Shown: positions 61,486 through 64,000 of the stretch, in pieces
Position numbering within the stretch: the stretch's first letter is position 1
How the letters are laid out: each line of letters begins with the position of its first letter
DNA from: CALABS01 sp050260775
Lineage (GTDB): Bacteria; Pseudomonadota; Alphaproteobacteria; Rhodospirillales; Magnetospirillaceae
Assembly (NCBI GenBank): GCA_050260775.1
Contig: JBLNCP010000014.1
Span: 11,261 to 75,260 of the forward strand
Direction of reading: 5' to 3'
DNA: 64,000 nucleotides
The notes under the pieces: model-generated
The model's database searches: none
The model's input: the letters and a program-made list of their open reading frames with translations, nothing else
Told to the model about the DNA's origin: nothing
Program-made: the position numbers and the translations under genes

Positions 61486-63750
61486 TCAAGGGGCGGTCCG
61501 CCGCCTCGTCCATTCCACGTCGATGGTCCGCAGGTCGTCCGAATTGGGGCCGATGCCAATGATGAAGCGGCCGGGCTCCCACACCTTGCGCAACTTGGCG
61601 TCATGGAACTCCAGATCCCGGGTGGTGATTGAGAACGAGACGATTCGCTCTTCGCCGGGGGCCAGCGAGATTTTCTCGAAGCCGCGCAACTCCTTGATGG
61701 GGCGCACCACGCTGGCCACCGGGTCGGTGACGTACATTTGCACGACCTCCTGGCCGGCGCGGCTTCCCGTGTTGGTCACGGCGACCGAGACGGTCAGGCT
61801 GTCGTCGTCGGCCAGCGCCGCCTTGTCGGCCGTGACCGGGCCATAGGAGAAACTGGTGTAGCTGAGGCCGAAGCCGAACGGGAACAGGGGCTTGGACGAT
61901 CCGTCCAGGTAGCACCGGGTGGTGTACTTGCCGGGATCCTCGTCGGGATTGCCGGGGCGGCCGGTGTTGGCATGGGCGTAATAGATGGGAATCTGGCCCA
62001 CGTGCCGGGGCCAGGTGGTGGTGAGCTTGCCGGAAGGATTCCGCTCGCCGAACAGCAAATCGGCGATGGCATTGCCGGCCTCGCTGCCGCCGAACCACGT
62101 CACCAGGATGGCCGGGATGTGCTCGCTCTCCCACGGCAGGGTCAAGGGCCGCCCATTCATGGTGACCAGAACGATGGGCTTGCCGGTCCGCTTCAGGGCC
62201 TTGAGCAGGTCGCGCTGGTTGTCGGGAAGGCCGATATCCATCCGCGACGCCGCCTCGCCGGACATTTCGGCGGCTTCGCCCAACACGGCCACGACCACGT
62301 CGGCCGCCTCGGCGGCGGCGACGGCCTCGGCGATCATCTCCTCGGGCGTGCGCGGATCGAGCTCGACCTTGGTGCCGGCGAAATTCAGCAGTTCGACCAT
62401 ACGGCGGTCTTCGGTGAAGTTGGCGCCCTTGGCGTGGACGATCTTCACGCCGCCGGCAACGGCGCGGATGCCCTCCAGCACCGAGACGGCCCGGTCGCTG
62501 TCGCCCTGGAAGCTCCAGGGGCCCGTGATGTTTTTCCTGTCATCCGCCAGCGGGCCGATGACGGCCAGGGTTAGACCTGATTTCGGCAGCGGCAACAACG
62601 CGCCGTCATTCTTCAAGAGCACGCAGCAATCACCCGCGATCTCGCGCGCGGCCTGACGGCATTCCGGAGCAAACAAGTCGCGTGCCGCCCGGGCCTCGTC
62701 GAAGCGGGCGAACGGGTCGGCGAACAGGCCCAGCTTGTACTTGGCCTCCAGCACCGCCCGGCAGGCCGCGTCGACTTGCTGCTGGGTGACCCGGCCGGCG
62801 GCGAGCGCAGCCTCCAATTTGACCAGAAAGCCCTTGCCCATCATGTCCATCTGGACGCCGGCCCTCAGCGCCCGCTCGGTCAGCGTTTGCAGCGGGTCGG
62901 CAGCGTCGATCTGGCCGTTCTCGTCGCCCAGGCCGTGGGCGATCATTTCGGGGATGCCGTCGAAATCAGACACCCTGAGGACGCCAGGCAGGAAGCGCTC
63001 CAGCAGATCCTCGTCGGCGTGCGAAGGCATGCCGTTGACCGCCGAGAACGACATCATTGCCGAGCCCGCCCCGGCGGCCACGGCGGCCGAGAATGGCGGC
63101 AGGTAGACGTCATGCAGCTTGGCGGCACTCATGTCCGCATTGTTGTAGTCCCGCCCGGCTTCGGCCGCGCCATAGCCGACGAAATGCTTGATGCAGGCCA
63201 TCACGCTGTCGGGGCGGGACAGGTCGCCGCCCTGCAGCCCCCGCACCATCGCCTTGGCGATCTCGGCGCCAAGGTGGGGATCCTCGCCCGCCCCCTCGGC
63301 GATCCGGCCCCAGCGCGGGTCGCGGCCGATGTCGACCATGGGCGAGAACACCCAGTTCAGGCCGCTGGCACTGGCCTCGCGCGCCGCCATGCGCGCCGAA
63401 TTCTCGACGTGGCGCAAATCCCACGAACACGATAGTGCCAGCGGGATCGGGAACACCGTCTGGTGGCCGTGGATGACGTCGTAGCCGAACAGCAGCGGAA
63501 TGCCCAGCCTGGATTCGTTGACGGCGATTTCCTGGATTTCGCGCAGGCCCTTGGGGCCGTTCACCCCGAAGGAGCACGGGAACAGGCCGCCCAGCATGCC
63601 GCCGACCCGGCCCTTGCGGATGTCCTCGGCCCGGTCGGCCTCGACGGGGATGTTCGTCGTCACCAGGTTCAGCTGCCCCAGCTTCTCCTGCAGCGTCATC
63701 TTGGACATGAGCGCATCAATGAAAGTCGTCATCGCGTTCATGTTGGCCAT
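61486..63750 (-). CDS. bglX: Beta-glucosidase, glycoside hydrolase family 3 (BglX-like)
   Basis: A 754-residue GH3 enzyme: (beta/alpha)8 domain (about 15-325; GGLFPCSFGVNGPKG, GYDVIHGHQTVFPIPL, SPMVDIGRDPRWGRIAEGAGED, CIKHFVGYG), alpha/beta sandwich (345-580), fibronectin-like domain (630-720). The nucleophile Asp is in RVSDFDGIPEMI. The segment before it (ERFLPGVLR) is several residues shorter than the usual D-V-L-R-x-E-W-G-F-K-G loop. No signal peptide is seen (starts MANMNAMTTF), unlike periplasmic BglX, so it appears cytoplasmic. ATG 63750 follows AAGGACG; other ATGs lie close by. Confidence 0.9.
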   Translation of the reverse strand: MANMNAMTTFIDALMSKMTLQEKLGQLNLVTTNIPVEADRAEDIRKGRVGGMLGGLFPCSFGVNGPKGLREIQEIAVNESRLGIPLLFGYDVIHGHQTVFPIPLALSCSWDLRHVENSARMAAREASASGLNWVFSPMVDIGRDPRWGRIAEGAGEDPHLGAEIAKAMVRGLQGGDLSRPDSVMACIKHFVGYGAAEAGRDYNNADMSAAKLHDVYLPPFSAAVAAGAGSAMMSFSAVNGMPSHADEDLLERFLPGVLRVSDFDGIPEMIAHGLGDENGQIDAADPLQTLTERALRAGVQMDMMGKGFLVKLEAALAAGRVTQQQVDAACRAVLEAKYKLGLFADPFARFDEARAARDLFAPECRQAAREIAGDCCVLLKNDGALLPLPKSGLTLAVIGPLADDRKNITGPWSFQGDSDRAVSVLEGIRAVAGGVKIVHAKGANFTEDRRMVELLNFAGTKVELDPRTPEEMIAEAVAAAEAADVVVAVLGEAAEMSGEAASRMDIGLPDNQRDLLKALKRTGKPIVLVTMNGRPLTLPWESEHIPAILVTWFGGSEAGNAIADLLFGERNPSGKLTTTWPRHVGQIPIYYAHANTGRPGNPDEDPGKYTTRCYLDGSSKPLFPFGFGLSYTSFSYGPVTADKAALADDDSLTVSVAVTNTGSRAGQEVVQMYVTDPVASVVRPIKELRGFEKISLAPGEERIVSFSITTRDLEFHDAKLRKVWEPGRFIIGIGPNSDDLRTIDVEWTRRRTAP

Positions 63751-63898
63751 CGCGTTCGTCCTTGGTGGGCATAAGGATGCCAGCCTAAGCCAAGTTCCGC
63801 GGATTGTCTTGGACAAGCGAAATCCATCCTGGCTGTCCCGGCCAGTGATGGGACGGGCACCCCCACCGCCCCCCGTTTTCGCCGCCGGCGCCTGGAAT

Positions 63899-63931
63899 CA
63901 AAAAGCCCGCCATCTGGTGAGATGACGGGCT
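63899..63931 (-). terminator. Rho-independent terminator of tRNA-fMet
   Basis: On the minus strand a 12-bp stem AGCCCGTCATCT / AGATGGCGGGCT (one G-U) with a 4-nt loop is followed by a run of five T. It begins 4 nt after the tRNA 3' end. Confidence 0.85.
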
Positions 63932-63934
63932 GAT

Positions 63935-64000
<66 letters not shown>

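Overview
The window is high-GC, densely packed chromosomal DNA from an alphaproteobacterium. Overall gene content (two-phoU pho locus, many chemoreceptors and hybrid kinases, alphaproteobacterial-type initiator tRNA, GGAAC/GTT stress-type promoters) fits Rhodospirillales, possibly Magnetospirillum-like. That placement is inference: no rRNA or species marker is present. I found no transposase, integrase, phage gene or CRISPR array.

Layout. (1) 1-600: end of modC, a zinc-ribbon microprotein, and an elongator tRNA-Met with its own promoter and terminator. (2) 643-14770, minus strand: a 14-kb operon of 18 genes joined mostly by 4-bp ATGA/GTGA overlaps. It matches the order of the aryl polyene (APE) cluster apeC to apeR, followed by two extra exported proteins. 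A phosphopantetheinyl transferase diverges from its head (14811). (3) 15.4-21 kb: exported hydrolase, lipoprotein, orphan hybrid kinase and a chemoreceptor ending in a textbook terminator. (4) 21.1-29.1 kb, minus strand: pstSCAB-phoU-phoB-phoR-phoU, a complete phosphate uptake and sensing locus with a phoU at two positions. (5) 29.2-33.6 kb: Cys-rich copper-binding protein, an anion permease, an AhpD-like protein, a LysR regulator with paired operators, a His-rich membrane microprotein and an FmdE-like protein. (6) 33.6-41.6 kb: large PAS kinase, then a block of small stress-type genes (glycine-zipper lipoprotein, DUF421, CBS, TerB-like, SLC13 permease), several preceded by GGAAC-N16/17-NGTT promoters, then an ABC permease without an ATPase and a 57-aa protein.

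(7) 41.7-55.7 kb: surface glycan region. Two membrane glycosyltransferase-like proteins diverge from a four-gene operon (HAD-UbiA fusion, GtrA, DprE1-like, DprE2-like) that is the polyprenyl-phosphate D-arabinose pathway in mycobacterial order. Next come pseI-like, a HAD hydrolase, a PIG-L deacetylase, a formyltransferase and a GNAT, which look like a set for making and re-acylating a nonulosonic acid. A 7TMR-DISM histidine kinase starts 1 nt after the GNAT gene. (8) 55.7-64 kb: exported microprotein, membrane chemoreceptor, TetR with a candidate operator before an HPP permease, zinc-ribbon microprotein, orphan solute-binding protein, GNAT plus DUF1489, a GH3 beta-glucosidase, and the 3' part of initiator tRNA-fMet.

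Working together: blocks 2 and 7 both build envelope components (an aryl polyene lipid; arabinose- and nonulosonate-bearing glycans), block 4 manages phosphate, and block 6 looks like part of the general stress regulon. Gene ends are firm. Several starts were chosen from ribosome-binding sites, signal peptides or operon overlaps, and alternatives are given in the entries.
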